Assembly: GCF_036855935.1 (NCBI RefSeq)
Contig: NZ_JASPFK010000001.1
Location: 312,501-376,500 of the forward strand
Reading direction: 5' to 3'
Length of the DNA: 64,000 nt
Source: Sphingomonas sp. LR60
GTDB taxonomy: Bacteria; Pseudomonadota; Alphaproteobacteria; Sphingomonadales; Sphingomonadaceae
Numbering within the stretch: position 1 is the stretch's first letter; each line of letters starts with the position of its first letter. Below are positions 27,640-37,537 of this stretch, piece after piece. The notes under the pieces were generated by a model. That model was given only the letters and a program-made list of their open reading frames with translations. It had not been told where the DNA came from and ran no database searches. The position numbers and the translations under genes were made by a program.

Positions 27640-28643
27640 TCGAGACGACGACCCGCAACGACTGGACGCGCGAGGAAATCGCCGACCTGTTCGACCTGCC
27701 GTTCGACGAGTTGATGTACCGCGCGCAGACCGTCCACCGCGCGCATCACGCGCCCTCGGAGGTGCAGCTCTGCACGCTCCTGTCGATCAAGACCGGCGGC
27801 TGCCCGGAGGATTGCGGCTATTGCTCGCAATCGGTCGCGGCGGAGAGCGGGGTCAAGGCGACCAAGCTGATGGACGTGCAGGCGGTGCTCCAGCGTGCCG
27901 CCGAGGCCAAGGACGCCGGCTCGCAGCGCTTCTGCATGGGCGCGGCGTGGCGCAACCCCAAGGACCGCGACATGGATGCGATCATCCAGATGATCGAGGG
28001 CGTGCGCGGCATGGGGATGGAAACCTGCATGACGCTGGGGATGCTGACGCCGGAGCAGGCGCAGCGGCTGGGCGAGGCGGGCCTCGACTATTACAACCAC
28101 AATATCGACACCTCGCCCGAGCGTTACGCCGACGTCATCACGACGCGAACGTTCGGCGAGCGGCTCGACACGCTGGAGAATGTCCGCTCGGCGGGGATCA
28201 ACGTCTGCTGCGGCGGGATCGTCGGCATGGGTGAGACGCGTTCGGATCGCGTCGGCTTCGTCCATGCGCTGGCGACCTTGCCGCGTCACCCGGAGAGCGT
28301 GCCGGTCAACGCGCTGGTGCCGGTCAAGGGTACGGTGCTCGGCGACATGCTCGCCGACACGCCGCTCGCCAAGATCGACGACATCGAGTTCGTCCGCACC
28401 GTCGCGGTCGCGCGGATCACGATGCCGCTCAGCATGGTGCGGCTGTCGGCCGGGCGCGAGAGCATGGGCGAGGCGACGCAGGCGCTCTGCTTCATGGCTG
28501 GCGCGAACTCGATCTTCACCGGCGACAAACTGCTGACCGCGGGCAATCGCGGCGACAGCGCGGATACGGCGCTGTTCGCGAAACTTGGCGTGCGACCGAT
28601 GGAAGCGCCCGAGCCGATGCGGGTGTTCGAGGCCGCGGAGTAG
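27627..28643 (+). CDS. bioB: biotin synthase
   Basis: A 338-residue radical SAM enzyme that inserts sulfur into dethiobiotin. The SAM-cluster cysteines are C59, C63 and C66 in [13 protein letters not shown]. Later motifs are [22 protein letters not shown] (the dethiobiotin contact region), [13 protein letters not shown] and the [2Fe-2S] Arg in [15 protein letters not shown]. The GTG start overlaps the end of the LprI-like gene. No other bio genes are near; placing bioB among genes for the biotin-dependent propionyl-CoA carboxylase suggests co-expression of enzyme and cofactor supply. Confidence 0.95.
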   Translation: MATLIETTTRNDWTREEIADLFDLPFDELMYRAQTVHRAHHAPSEVQLCTLLSIKTGGCPEDCGYCSQSVAAESGVKATKLMDVQAVLQRAAEAKDAGSQRFCMGAAWRNPKDRDMDAIIQMIEGVRGMGMETCMTLGMLTPEQAQRLGEAGLDYYNHNIDTSPERYADVITTRTFGERLDTLENVRSAGINVCCGGIVGMGETRSDRVGFVHALATLPRHPESVPVNALVPVKGTVLGDMLADTPLAKIDDIEFVRTVAVARITMPLSMVRLSAGRESMGEATQALCFMAGANSIFTGDKLLTAGNRGDSADTALFAKLGVRPMEAPEPMRVFEAAE

Positions 28644-28653
28644 AGGATCTCAT

Positions 28654-28917
28654 ATGAACCCGACGAAGGAAGTCATTGAAAATCGGATCGAAGAATTTGA
28701 TCGGGATGGCGAAGAACGCTTTCTAGCGCGGTACGCAAACGGAATTGGGGCCAAATCGCATATTATGGTAAAGAGCGGGAAGGCTTATCCTACGAAAGCG
28801 CTCTGGGCTTCCGCTTTTGATCCTCCAATATCGCCCCGCGCTTTTCAATCTCTTGAGGCGGTCGCGGGTTTGCAGTCATTCGGCTTTGAATGCTTCCATA
28901 AAATAGAGCCAAGCTAA
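28654..28917 (+). CDS. small protein of unknown function in AT-richer DNA
   Basis: An 87-residue protein I do not firmly recognise. Its shape (ARYANGIGAKSHIMVKSG, KAYPTKALWASAF, FQSLEAVAGLQSFGFECF) recalls the small N-terminal DNA-associated module found before HNH or McrA-like nucleases, where a 'YPxKA...GF' pattern is seen, but no nuclease domain follows. The coding sequence is visibly less GC-rich than its surroundings (about half GC) and uses codons such as AAA, ATA and GAA freely, which suggests recent acquisition. One base separates its TAA from the next ATG. Confidence 0.6.
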   Translation: MNPTKEVIENRIEEFDRDGEERFLARYANGIGAKSHIMVKSGKAYPTKALWASAFDPPISPRAFQSLEAVAGLQSFGFECFHKIEPS

Positions 28918-28918
28918 C

Positions 28919-29161
28919 ATGCGCGAGCAAGAGGTTTCGGACGTCCGGTTCGACGACGCCAGCCTGATCGTCGACCTCATGGACGGGCGCACGATCGCCG
29001 TGCCGCTCGCCCGGTATCCGCGGCTGCTGCACGCCAGCCCGGCGCAGCGCGCCGGTTGGGAGAAGGCGGGGGCGGGGTACGGCATCCACTGGCCGGATAT
29101 CGACGAAGACCTGAGTACGGACGGCTTGCTGCGCGGCGTCCCGGCGGCACGCGCGAACTGA
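28919..29161 (+). CDS. DUF2442 domain protein
   Basis: An 80-residue protein matching DUF2442 throughout: VSDVRFDDASLIVDLMDGRTIAVPL, RYPRLLHASPAQR and IHWPDIDEDLSTDGLL. DUF2442 proteins are often next to DUF4160 or other small proteins in toxin-antitoxin-like pairs. Here the partner is the unrecognised small gene just upstream, one base away. Base composition is that of the host chromosome, unlike its partner. Confidence 0.8.
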   Translation: MREQEVSDVRFDDASLIVDLMDGRTIAVPLARYPRLLHASPAQRAGWEKAGAGYGIHWPDIDEDLSTDGLLRGVPAARAN

Positions 29162-29183
29162 TAAAAGAAAACAGGAGAGGCCG

Positions 29184-31286
29184 TTGTTCAAGAAGATCCT
29201 GGTCGCCAATCGTGGCGAGATCGCCTGCCGGGTGTTCCGCACCGCCAAGAAGATGGGCATCGCCACCGTCGCGGTCTATTCGGATGCCGATGCGCGCAGC
29301 CCGCATGTGCTGATGGCGGACGAGGCGGTGCGGCTCGGGCCGGCGCCGGCGGCGGACAGCTATCTCAAGGCGGAGCTGATCCTGCTCGCCGCCAGGGAGA
29401 CCGGCGCGGACTGCATCCACCCCGGTTACGGCTTCCTCTCCGAACGCGAGAGCTTTGCGCGCGCCTGCGCCGAGGCCGGGATCGCCTTCGTCGGCCCGCC
29501 GCCGAACGCGATCGCCGCGATGGGCGACAAGATCGAGTCGAAGAAGCTCGCCAAGGCGGCGGGCGTCAACGTCGTCCCCGGCTATCTCGGTGAGATCGCC
29601 GACACCGACGAGGCGGTGCGGATCGCGTCCGAGATCGGCTTCCCGGTGATGATGAAGGCCAGCGCGGGCGGCGGTGGCAAGGGGATGCGGCTGGCGTGGA
29701 GCGAGCAGGACGTCCGCGACGGCTTCGAGGCGACCAAGCGCGAGGGGCTGGCGAGCTTCGGCGACGACCGGGTGTTCATCGAAAAGTTCATCGAGAGCCC
29801 GCGCCATATCGAAATCCAGCTGCTCGGCGATCAGCACGGCAACATCGTCTATCTCAACGAACGCGAATGCTCGATCCAGCGCCGCCACCAGAAGGTGGTC
29901 GAGGAAGCACCGTCGCCGTTCGTCACCCCGCAGATGCGTCGCGCGATGGGCGAGCAGGCGGTCGCGCTGGCTCGTGCGGTCGGCTATTACAGCGCGGGCA
30001 CGGTCGAGCTGATCGTCTCGGGCGCGGATACGACCGGCGAGAGCTTCTACTTCCTCGAAATGAACACCCGGCTGCAGGTCGAACATCCGGTGACCGAGGA
30101 GATCACCGGGCTCGATCTGGTCGAGCAGATGATCCGGGTGGCGGCGGGCGAGACGCTGTCGTTCGGGCAGGAAGACGTTCGGCTCGACGGCTGGTCGATC
30201 GAGAATCGCGTCTATGCCGAGGACCCGTATCGCGGCTTCCTGCCGAGCATCGGGCGGCTGGTGCGCTACGCGCCGCCTTCGACCACCACCGACGACCCGT
30301 CATCCCCGCGCAGGCGGGGATCCAGAACCCATGTCGTCGATGGGGCCGAGACGTCGGCGGGTCTGGATTCCCGTCTTCGCGGGAATGACGATGCGGGTGA
30401 CGGGAACGCGGTGCGCATCCGCGTCGACGACGGCGTCGCGGAGGGCGGCGAGGTCAGCATGTTCTACGACCCGATGATCGCCAAGCTGGTGACATGGGCT
30501 CCCACCCGCGAAGCGGCGATCGACGCGCAGGTCGCCGCGCTCGACGCCTTCACGATCGAAGGGCCGGGGACCAACCTCCATTTCCTGTCGGCGCTGATGC
30601 AGCACCCGCGCTTCCGCTCGGGCAACATCACCACCGGCTTCATCGCCGAGGAATATCCGGATGGGTTCCACGGCGCGCCCGCCGCACCCGCGCTGCTGAC
30701 GACGCTCGCCGCGATCGGCGCGGTTGCGGCGCATGCGCAGGTGACCCGCGCGCGGCTGGTCGACGGGCAGCTCGGCCACGTCCTGTCGGCGCCGAGCGAC
30801 TGGATCGCCCGCGTCGATGGGCACGATCATGCCGTGACGATCCGCGACGGCCGCGTCACCGTCGACGGCACCCCGCTCGATGCCGCGATCGACTACACCC
30901 CCGGCGCGCCCACCGCGCAGGTGGACGGCGACGATCCGCTCTCCGTCGCGATCACCAAGGGCCGCGACGGGTTCACGCTCACCGCACGTGGCGCGCGTCA
31001 CAAGGTGCGCGTCCTGCCGGCGCATGTCGCGCCTTATGCCGCGCATCTGATCGAGAAGGTCCCGCCCGACCTGTCGAAGTTCCTGATCGCGCCGATGCCG
31101 GGGCTGCTCGTCCGGCTCGACGTTGCGGCGGGCGACCGCGTCGAGGCCGGGCAGGCGCTGGCAGTGGTCGAGGCGATGAAGATGGAGAACATCCTGCGGG
31201 CCGAGAAATCCGGTATCGTCGCTGCGGTAAAGGCGCAGGCCGGTGACAGTCTGGCGGTCGATCAGGTCATTCTCGAGCTGGAATGA
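29184..31286 (+). CDS. pccA: propionyl-CoA carboxylase alpha (biotin carboxylase/BCCP) subunit with an in-frame repeat insertion
   Basis: A 700-residue subunit that carboxylates biotin and passes it to PccB. The start is TTG 29184 after AGGAGAGG. The N-terminal biotin carboxylase domain shows KILVANRGEIACRV, HPGYGFLSE, KASAGGGGKGMR, ECSIQRRHQKVVEEAPS and EMNTRLQVEHPVTEEITGLD. The biotin-accepting Lys is K666 in EAMKMEN. Between RGFLPSIGRLVRY and VRIRVDDGVAEGGEVSM about 40 extra residues appear (SSPRRRGSR ... LDSRLRGND), which are a translated family B palindrome at 30298-30390. The insertion keeps the frame and lies in a surface region at the end of the biotin carboxylase part. All catalytic motifs are intact, so a working protein is plausible. 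Confidence 0.9.
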   Translation: MFKKILVANRGEIACRVFRTAKKMGIATVAVYSDADARSPHVLMADEAVRLGPAPAADSYLKAELILLAARETGADCIHPGYGFLSERESFARACAEAGIAFVGPPPNAIAAMGDKIESKKLAKAAGVNVVPGYLGEIADTDEAVRIASEIGFPVMMKASAGGGGKGMRLAWSEQDVRDGFEATKREGLASFGDDRVFIEKFIESPRHIEIQLLGDQHGNIVYLNERECSIQRRHQKVVEEAPSPFVTPQMRRAMGEQAVALARAVGYYSAGTVELIVSGADTTGESFYFLEMNTRLQVEHPVTEEITGLDLVEQMIRVAAGETLSFGQEDVRLDGWSIENRVYAEDPYRGFLPSIGRLVRYAPPSTTTDDPSSPRRRGSRTHVVDGAETSAGLDSRLRGNDDAGDGNAVRIRVDDGVAEGGEVSMFYDPMIAKLVTWAPTREAAIDAQVAALDAFTIEGPGTNLHFLSALMQHPRFRSGNITTGFIAEEYPDGFHGAPAAPALLTTLAAIGAVAAHAQVTRARLVDGQLGHVLSAPSDWIARVDGHDHAVTIRDGRVTVDGTPLDAAIDYTPGAPTAQVDGDDPLSVAITKGRDGFTLTARGARHKVRVLPAHVAPYAAHLIEKVPPDLSKFLIAPMPGLLVRLDVAAGDRVEAGQALAVVEAMKMENILRAEKSGIVAAVKAQAGDSLAVDQVILELE
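30298..30390. repeat. family B palindrome inserted in frame within pccA
   Basis: This 93-base copy (31 codons) has arms CGTCATCCCCGCG / CGCGGGAATGACG and inner GGGATCCAGA / TCTGGATTCCC, as in the intergenic copies at 15732-15826 and 49364-49459. Its length is a multiple of three and no stop codon occurs in the frame used. Confidence 0.9.
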
Positions 31287-31343
31287 TGCCGCCGCGACAT
31301 ATCGCGACATATTAGCGCTGGACGCGCGCCTTATGCGTGCGTC

Positions 31344-32867
31344 ATGCACGACGACATGAGGCGCGTTCTTCTCTGCACGACGATGGCGCTGGCGGCTGCC
31401 GGCTGCACCGTCGGCCCCGATTATCGTCCGCCCGCCGCTGCCGAGCTGGCCGTGCCCGCCGGCTATTCGGTGCGCGGCGCGCCGACGCCCGAGGATCTGA
31501 CGCGCTGGTGGCAACGCTTCGACGATCCGGTGCTCGGACAGTTGGTCGAGCAGGCGTCGGCCGCGAACACCGATGTCGCGCAGGCGGTGGCGCGGTTGCG
31601 GCAGGCGCGCGAGGCGCTGGTGCAGAGCCGGTCGAACCTGTTGCCGACGATCAGCGGCAACACCGGCTACAGCCGCTCGGAGACGCTGCGCGGCGGCGGG
31701 CAGACGATTACGCTCCCCGATGGCACCGTCCAGAACATCGGCGGCGGGGGCGGGGCCAACAACTTCTCGCTCGGCGGCAGCGCTTCCTACCAGCTCGGGC
31801 TGTTCGGTGAGGTGCGCCGCACGATCGAGGCCAGCCGTGCGCAATATGAATCGTCGGGGTTCGACTATGCCGCCGCGCTGCTGACCGTCCAGCAGGAAAC
31901 CGCGCAGAACTACATCCTCGCGCGGCTCTACCAGCAGCAGCTCGCCAATGCCCGCGCCAGCCTGGCGTTGCAGGAGGACAATCTCGAGATCGCGGGCTTC
32001 CGCCTTCAGGCCGGGCTCGTCTCGTCGCTCGATCAGGAGCAGGCGCGGCAGCAGCGTGCGCAGACCGCCGCGACGATCCCGACGCTCGAACAACAATATA
32101 ACGCCGCAGTGTCGCGGCTCGGCGTGCTGACCGCGCAGGCGCCCGGCGCGCTCAAGCCGTTGCTGGCCGAGGTCCGCGCGATCCCGACCGGGACCCCGCC
32201 CGCCGGGATCGGCATCCCCGCCGACGTGCTCCGCCAGCGCCCCGACGTGCGCGCCGCCGAACGCGCGCTTGCCGCGGCCACCGCGCAGATCGGCGTCGCG
32301 CAGGCGGCGCTCTATCCGAACTTCGCGTTCAGTGGGAACATCAACGCGCGCGCCAACACCGTCGGCTCGCTGCTCGACACCGTCACCGGCGGCTTGTTCG
32401 CCGGGTTGACGCAGGCGATCTTCAACGGTGGCCGGCTGCGTAGCCAGGTGCGCGGTCAGGAGGCCGCGGCCGACGCCGCGCTTGCCGCCTATAAAGGTAC
32501 GGTGCTCACCGCGCTCGAGGACGTCGAGAATGCGGTCGTCGCGCTCGACACCGCCGATCGTCGCGAGCGCGAGCTGTCGGTCGCGTTCGACGCCGCCGGC
32601 AACGCCGCCTTGCTGTCGCGCGAACAATATCGCAGCGGGTTGAGCGACTTCACGACACTCAGCCAGCAGGAGGCGACGCTGCTCACCACCCGCAACAGCG
32701 CGGCACAGGCACGTGCCGACGAGGCGACCGCGCTGGTGCAGCTCTTCGCCGCGCTCGGCGGCGGCTGGGACAGCACGACGGTGCCGACCGCCCCGCCGCG
32801 GGTCGCTCCTGCGCCGACGCTCGCCCAACCGGCTCCGACGCCCGCCTCCACCAACGGAAATCCCTGA
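31344..32867 (+). CDS. NodT-family RND/ABC efflux outer-membrane lipoprotein (TolC-like)
   Basis: A 507-residue outer-membrane channel. The N terminus (best read from ATG 31356, MRRVLLCTTMALAAAGC) is a lipoprotein signal with its lipobox Cys, followed by TVGPDYRPP, the hallmark of the NodT/OprM family. Two OEP repeats follow, with WWQRFDDPVLGQLVEQA, LGGSASYQLGLFGEVRR, GIPADVLRQRPDVRAAERALA and the closing EQYRSGLSDFTTLSQQEATLL. The tail is Pro/Ala-rich. It forms the outer channel for the adaptor and ABC proteins encoded next; its TGA overlaps the adaptor ATG. Confidence 0.9.
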   Translation: MHDDMRRVLLCTTMALAAAGCTVGPDYRPPAAAELAVPAGYSVRGAPTPEDLTRWWQRFDDPVLGQLVEQASAANTDVAQAVARLRQAREALVQSRSNLLPTISGNTGYSRSETLRGGGQTITLPDGTVQNIGGGGGANNFSLGGSASYQLGLFGEVRRTIEASRAQYESSGFDYAAALLTVQQETAQNYILARLYQQQLANARASLALQEDNLEIAGFRLQAGLVSSLDQEQARQQRAQTAATIPTLEQQYNAAVSRLGVLTAQAPGALKPLLAEVRAIPTGTPPAGIGIPADVLRQRPDVRAAERALAAATAQIGVAQAALYPNFAFSGNINARANTVGSLLDTVTGGLFAGLTQAIFNGGRLRSQVRGQEAAADAALAAYKGTVLTALEDVENAVVALDTADRRERELSVAFDAAGNAALLSREQYRSGLSDFTTLSQQEATLLTTRNSAAQARADEATALVQLFAALGGGWDSTTVPTAPPRVAPAPTLAQPAPTPASTNGNP

Positions 32868-34226
32868 TGGCCGACCCCAATCTCGACGATTTCCTCGGTG
32901 TGAAGCCGCAGCCGGCATGGCGGCGCTGGGGCAAATGGGTGCTGGTGCTCGCCGCGGTCGTGCTGGTCGGGCTGCTGCTGTCGCGCTGCGTGTTTGGCGA
33001 TCCCGACAAGGTCGATTACGCCACCACGCCGGTGACGCGCGGACGGCTGACCGTCTCGGTCTCGGCGACCGGCAAGCTGGCGCCGACCAATCAGGTCACG
33101 GTCGGCTCGCAGCTGTCGGGGCTCGTCACCAAGGTGGTGGTCGACGTCAACGACCGCGTCACCGCCGGGCAACCGCTCGCGCTGATCGACCCCGAGCAGA
33201 TCGACGACCAGATCAACGCCGCCAAGGCGACGCTCGCCGCCAACGAGGCGCAGGTGGCGCAGGCGCGCGCGACGCTGGCGGAGTCGCAGGCGCAGCTCGC
33301 CCGACTCAACGAAGTCTATCGCCTGTCGAAAGGCCGGGTACCGTCGAAGACCGAATTGCAGACCGGGCAGGCCGATGCGCAACGCGCACGCGCCGCGCTC
33401 AACGTCGCGCAGGCGAACGTCACCGCCGCGCGCGCGCAATTGTCGCAGCAACAGACGCAGCGCGCGCGTGCGATCATCCGCTCGCCCGTCAACGGCGTGG
33501 TGCTGGCGCGACAGGTCGATCCCGGCCAGACGGTCGCGGCGTCGTTCAACACCCCGACCTTGTTCGTCATCGCCGAGGACCTGACGCGCATGAAGTTGGA
33601 GGTCGCGATCGACGAGGCCGATGTCGGCGAGGTACAGGTTGGCCAGAAGGCGACCTTCACCGTCGACGCCTTCCCCGGCAAGACCTTCCCGGCCGCGATC
33701 ACGCGCGTCGATCTCGGCTCCAACCTGACCGTCAGCAACGCGACGGCTTCGTCGTCGAGCAGCTCCGGCACCACCAGCACCACCGGCCAGGTGGTGTCCT
33801 ATGCCGCCGACCTGACCGTCGCCAACCCGACCTTGCAATTGCGCCCCGGCATGACCGCAACCGCCGACATCGTCACCGCCGACCGCCAGAACGTGCTGCT
33901 CGTCCCCAACGCCGCCTTCCGCTTCAAGCCGGGCGCGGGCGGCGGGAAGCGTGGCGGCATCACCGGCACGATCCTCGCCGGCCCGCCGCGCCGCAACGCC
34001 GCCCAGCGCAGCGCGACGCTCGGGCGCGGCGCGACGCAGACGGTCTACGTCAAGGGCGCGGACGGCACGCCGCAGCCGGTGCAGGTCACGACCGGCGACA
34101 CCAACGGCACGCTGACCGAGGTGACCGCGGGCGGGCTCCAGCCCGGACAGCAGGTCATCACCGGGCAATTGGCGGCGGGCGAGAGCGCGGGCACGGCGGG
34201 CGGCGCGGCGAAGGGCGGCCGGTCGC

Positions 34227-34237
<11 letters not shown>
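32867..34237 (+). CDS. periplasmic adaptor (membrane fusion) protein, MacA-like
   Basis: A 456-residue adaptor with a single N-terminal membrane anchor (residues ~23-43, WVLVLAAVVLVGLLLSRCVF). The lipoyl half-motifs are VTVGSQLSGLVTKVVVDVND and RSPVNGVVLARQVDPGQTV, with an alpha-helical hairpin between (NAAKATLAANEAQVAQARA). The beta-barrel part contains LRPGMTATADIVTADRQNVLL. A Ser/Thr-rich linker (TASSSSSSGTTSTTG) is inserted in the beta-barrel region. It links the inner-membrane ABC transporter to the NodT channel. It overlaps the ATPase gene by 11 bases. Confidence 0.9.
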
Positions 34238-34956
<719 letters not shown>

Positions 34957-34976
<20 letters not shown>

Positions 34977-35147
34977 GGGAGAGGGATACGGAGACTTGGC
35001 GGCTACGCCGCCTAGTCGCAGTTGGGTGAGGGTCTGCGGCGCGCCGCGCCGCGCGCGCCAAAGGCGCGCTCGACCCCTCACCAAGCTTCGCTAACGAGCA
35101 AGCTCGCAAGCTGCGCTATCCTCTCCCCTGTCCAGGGGAGAGGGCAG
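34957..35147. repeat. long palindromic element (family D) between ABC ATPase and permease genes
   Basis: The outer arms CCCTCGCCCCTCCTAGGGGAG and CTCTCCCCTGTCCAGGGGAG are themselves hairpins; within them are GGTGAGGG/CCCTCACC arms and further small stems (GCGCGCC, AGCAAGCTCGCAAGCT). This element occupies the whole gap inside an operon, where a structured RNA could alter coupling between the two genes. Confidence 0.75.
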
Positions 35148-35151
35148 TAAC

Positions 35152-36360
35152 ATGTTCGGCACCACGCTCCTCCTCGCATTGCGGTCGATCCGCCGCCACA
35201 TCCTGCGGTCGTTCCTGACGATCCTCGGCATCGTCATCGGCGTCGGCGCGGTGGTGACGATGGTGACGCTCGGCAAGGCGACCACCGCGGCGGTCCAGTC
35301 ACAGATCGCCGCGCTCGGCACCAACATCCTCCAGATCCGCCCGGGTCAGGGCTTCGGCCGCGGCGGCGGCGGGCCGCGTCCGCCCGACTTCGCCCCCGAG
35401 GACGTGACCGCGATCGCGACGCAGATCGCCGGCGTCACCGCGGTCGCCCCGCAGGCGCAGGCCAGCGCGACCGCGATCTACGAAGGGGCGAACTGGTCGA
35501 CGACGATCAACGGCACCACAGCGGCCTATTTCCAGGTCCAGCCGTGGCCGCTCGCCAGCGGGCGCTACTGGACCACGCCCGAGGAACAGGCCGGCAAGGC
35601 GGTGTGCATCATCGGCAATACCGTCCGCCAGAACCTGTTCCGCGGCGGCGAGGCGGTCGGCGAGCGCTTCCGGCTCGGTGACGTCAGCTGCGACGTGATC
35701 GGCACGCTCAGCACGCGCGGGCAGGCCGGCTTCGGAGGCGATCAGGACGATGTCGTCATCATGCCGATCAAGGCGGTGCAGCGTCGCTTCACCGGCAGCC
35801 GCGACATCCGCCTGATGCTGGTCGGCGTCGACCAGCGGTATCAGACCGCGAGCGTCCAGTCCGCAATCACCGACCTGCTGCGCGAACGCCGCAAGATCAC
35901 CGACGGGCGCGAGGACAATTTCAACATCTTCGACACCAAGCAGATCAGCGACACGCTGACCGGCACCACCACCGCGCTGACCCGGATCGTCGCGGCGGTG
36001 GCGGCGATCAGCCTCGTGGTCGGCGGGATCGGCATCATGAACATCATGCTGGTCAGCGTCACCGAACGCACGCGCGAGATCGGCATCCGGCTCGCGATCG
36101 GCGCGGTGGCGAACGAGGTGCTGCTGCAATTCCTCGTCGAGGCGGTGGCGCTGTCGTGCCTCGGCGGGCTGATCGGGCTGCTGATCGCGCAGGCGGTGAT
36201 CGCCGGGCTGACCCCGCTGCTCGACGTGCCGTGGACGTTCGATCCGCAGATCAACATGATCGCCTTCGCGATCTCGGCGGTTATCGGGGTCGTCTTCGGC
36301 TATTTCCCGGCCCGGCGCGCCGCGGCGCTCAATCCGATCGACGCACTCCGCCACGAATAG
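35152..36360 (+). CDS. MacB-type ABC transporter permease
   Basis: A 402-residue permease with the MacB/FtsX topology: TM1 at the N terminus ([21 protein letters not shown]), a large periplasmic domain (residues ~45-265) and three C-terminal membrane segments, including [32 protein letters not shown] and [20 protein letters not shown]. It completes a four-gene tripartite exporter for a macrolide, peptide or lipid-like substrate that cannot be specified. Its ATG lies 5 bases after the palindromic element, with AGGGCAG as the only ribosome-binding signal. Confidence 0.9.
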   Translation: MFGTTLLLALRSIRRHILRSFLTILGIVIGVGAVVTMVTLGKATTAAVQSQIAALGTNILQIRPGQGFGRGGGGPRPPDFAPEDVTAIATQIAGVTAVAPQAQASATAIYEGANWSTTINGTTAAYFQVQPWPLASGRYWTTPEEQAGKAVCIIGNTVRQNLFRGGEAVGERFRLGDVSCDVIGTLSTRGQAGFGGDQDDVVIMPIKAVQRRFTGSRDIRLMLVGVDQRYQTASVQSAITDLLRERRKITDGREDNFNIFDTKQISDTLTGTTTALTRIVAAVAAISLVVGGIGIMNIMLVSVTERTREIGIRLAIGAVANEVLLQFLVEAVALSCLGGLIGLLIAQAVIAGLTPLLDVPWTFDPQINMIAFAISAVIGVVFGYFPARRAAALNPIDALRHE

Positions 36361-36393
36361 AGCGATCCGAAAAGCCCTTCGCGTGAGGTGATT

Positions 36394-36482
36394 GTGCTCC
36401 TGCGAACGCAGGAGTCCAGAGCCAAGTAGAACAACGCCTTATGGTGTGTGCAACCCTGTGCTCCTGCCGTCGCAGGAGCACA
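36394..36482. repeat. palindromic repeat, family E
   Basis: GTGCTCCTGCGAACGCAGGAG and CTCCTGCCGTCGCAGGAGCAC form the ends, each also an internal hairpin. It lies after the exporter operon and before the convergent diguanylate cyclase gene, where it could end transcription. The element at 21740-21869 is a more diverged relative. Confidence 0.75.
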
Positions 36483-36546
36483 GAAGAGGAAGTCGCAAGC
36501 ACCGCATCGATCCCCCGGCCCATGAAGGCGAGGGGAGACGTAGCAC

Positions 36547-37446
36547 TCACGCCGAAGCGCGGAGCGCCGCCACCCCCGCACGCTCGACCCGGTTCCGCCC
36601 GTCGCGCTTGGCGCGATACAGCGCGGCGTCGACATGGCTGAACAGGTCGTTGGCGGGCTGCGGATCACGGAAGGTGCCGACACCGATCGAGATCGTCACC
36701 TTGCCATGCGGTGAATTGCCCTCGTGCGTCAGGTCGAGGCCAGCGACCGCGGCGCGCAACGCCTCGAAGAAGGCGACCGCATCGCCTTCCTCCGCCACGC
36801 GGCACGCGATCAGGAATTCCTCGCCGCCGATCCGGAACGCCATATCGTCGACATGCCCGATCCGCTTGCGAAGCAACGCGCCGATCTGCCGCAGCACCAG
36901 ATCGCCCGCGGCATGGCCGTACAGGTCGTTATACGCCTTGAAGTTATCGACATCGACGATCCCGATCGACCGCACGCTGCCATCGGGTGCGGCCTCGGCG
37001 AAGGCGGGAAAGTCGATCGAATAGGCGCGCCGGTTGGGAATGCCGCACAGCGGATCGAGCCGCGCCGACCGTGCGTCGGTGACGTCGGAGAACACCCATA
37101 AACGTCCCGCGAATTCGCCGTCGGTGACGAAGGGTACGCTCCGTCGCATCAGAATTCGCCCGTCGCGCAGCAACAACTCATCCTCGACTGGCTCGGTGGT
37201 CGGCGTGACGCGGTCGACTTCGTTCAGGAACTGCGCCGGATCGATGAGTTGCTGGCAGGCGCAACCGAGCATCAGATGCTCGTCGCGCGTCGCGGCGATC
37301 TCTTTGGGAACGCCCCATTGGCGAATCAGCGCGGCGTTGCTGTAGATCACGCGCCGATCGGCGTCGATCAGCACCACGCCGTCGGGCAGTGCATCAAGTG
37401 CCAATTCAAACAATGACTTGCTGACGTTGATACCGGGATTGCTCAT
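36547..37446 (-). CDS. diguanylate cyclase with N-terminal PAS domain
   Basis: A 299-residue protein. Residues ~12-130 form a PAS domain (LALDALPDGVVLIDADRRVIYSN) with a PAC-like end (VFSDVTD). The GGDEF domain follows: LDPLCGIPNRRAY, the metal Asp in GIVDVDNFKAYND and the active-site signature RIGGEEF, a form compatible with c-di-GMP synthesis. The RxxD inhibitory site is absent (His in place of Arg), so product inhibition through that site is unlikely. ATG 37446 is chosen as the start of the PAS helix. No transmembrane segment is present, so a cytosolic signal is sensed. Confidence 0.88.
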   Translation of the reverse strand: MSNPGINVSKSLFELALDALPDGVVLIDADRRVIYSNAALIRQWGVPKEIAATRDEHLMLGCACQQLIDPAQFLNEVDRVTPTTEPVEDELLLRDGRILMRRSVPFVTDGEFAGRLWVFSDVTDARSARLDPLCGIPNRRAYSIDFPAFAEAAPDGSVRSIGIVDVDNFKAYNDLYGHAAGDLVLRQIGALLRKRIGHVDDMAFRIGGEEFLIACRVAEEGDAVAFFEALRAAVAGLDLTHEGNSPHGKVTISIGVGTFRDPQPANDLFSHVDAALYRAKRDGRNRVERAGVAALRASA

Positions 37447-37537
37447 CGAACGTCTGCCGTTTCCGCCAAATTGGGAGGGTCGTCGGCAGCAAGCAGTAAA
37501 ACTACGATATACTTGGGTAAAGAGGTTGACGCATATC

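Noticed and set aside
25328..27658. Long minus-strand open frame antisense to the methylmalonyl-CoA mutase
   Set aside because: The translation is Arg/His/Asp-rich without motifs, and the plus strand holds a complete conserved enzyme.
30300..32918. Long open frame (872 codons) on the minus strand, antisense to pccA and the NodT-family gene
   Set aside because: It mirrors the codon structure of the plus-strand genes, has Arg/His-rich low-complexity translation and no recognisable domain. Such shadows are common in GC-rich genomes.
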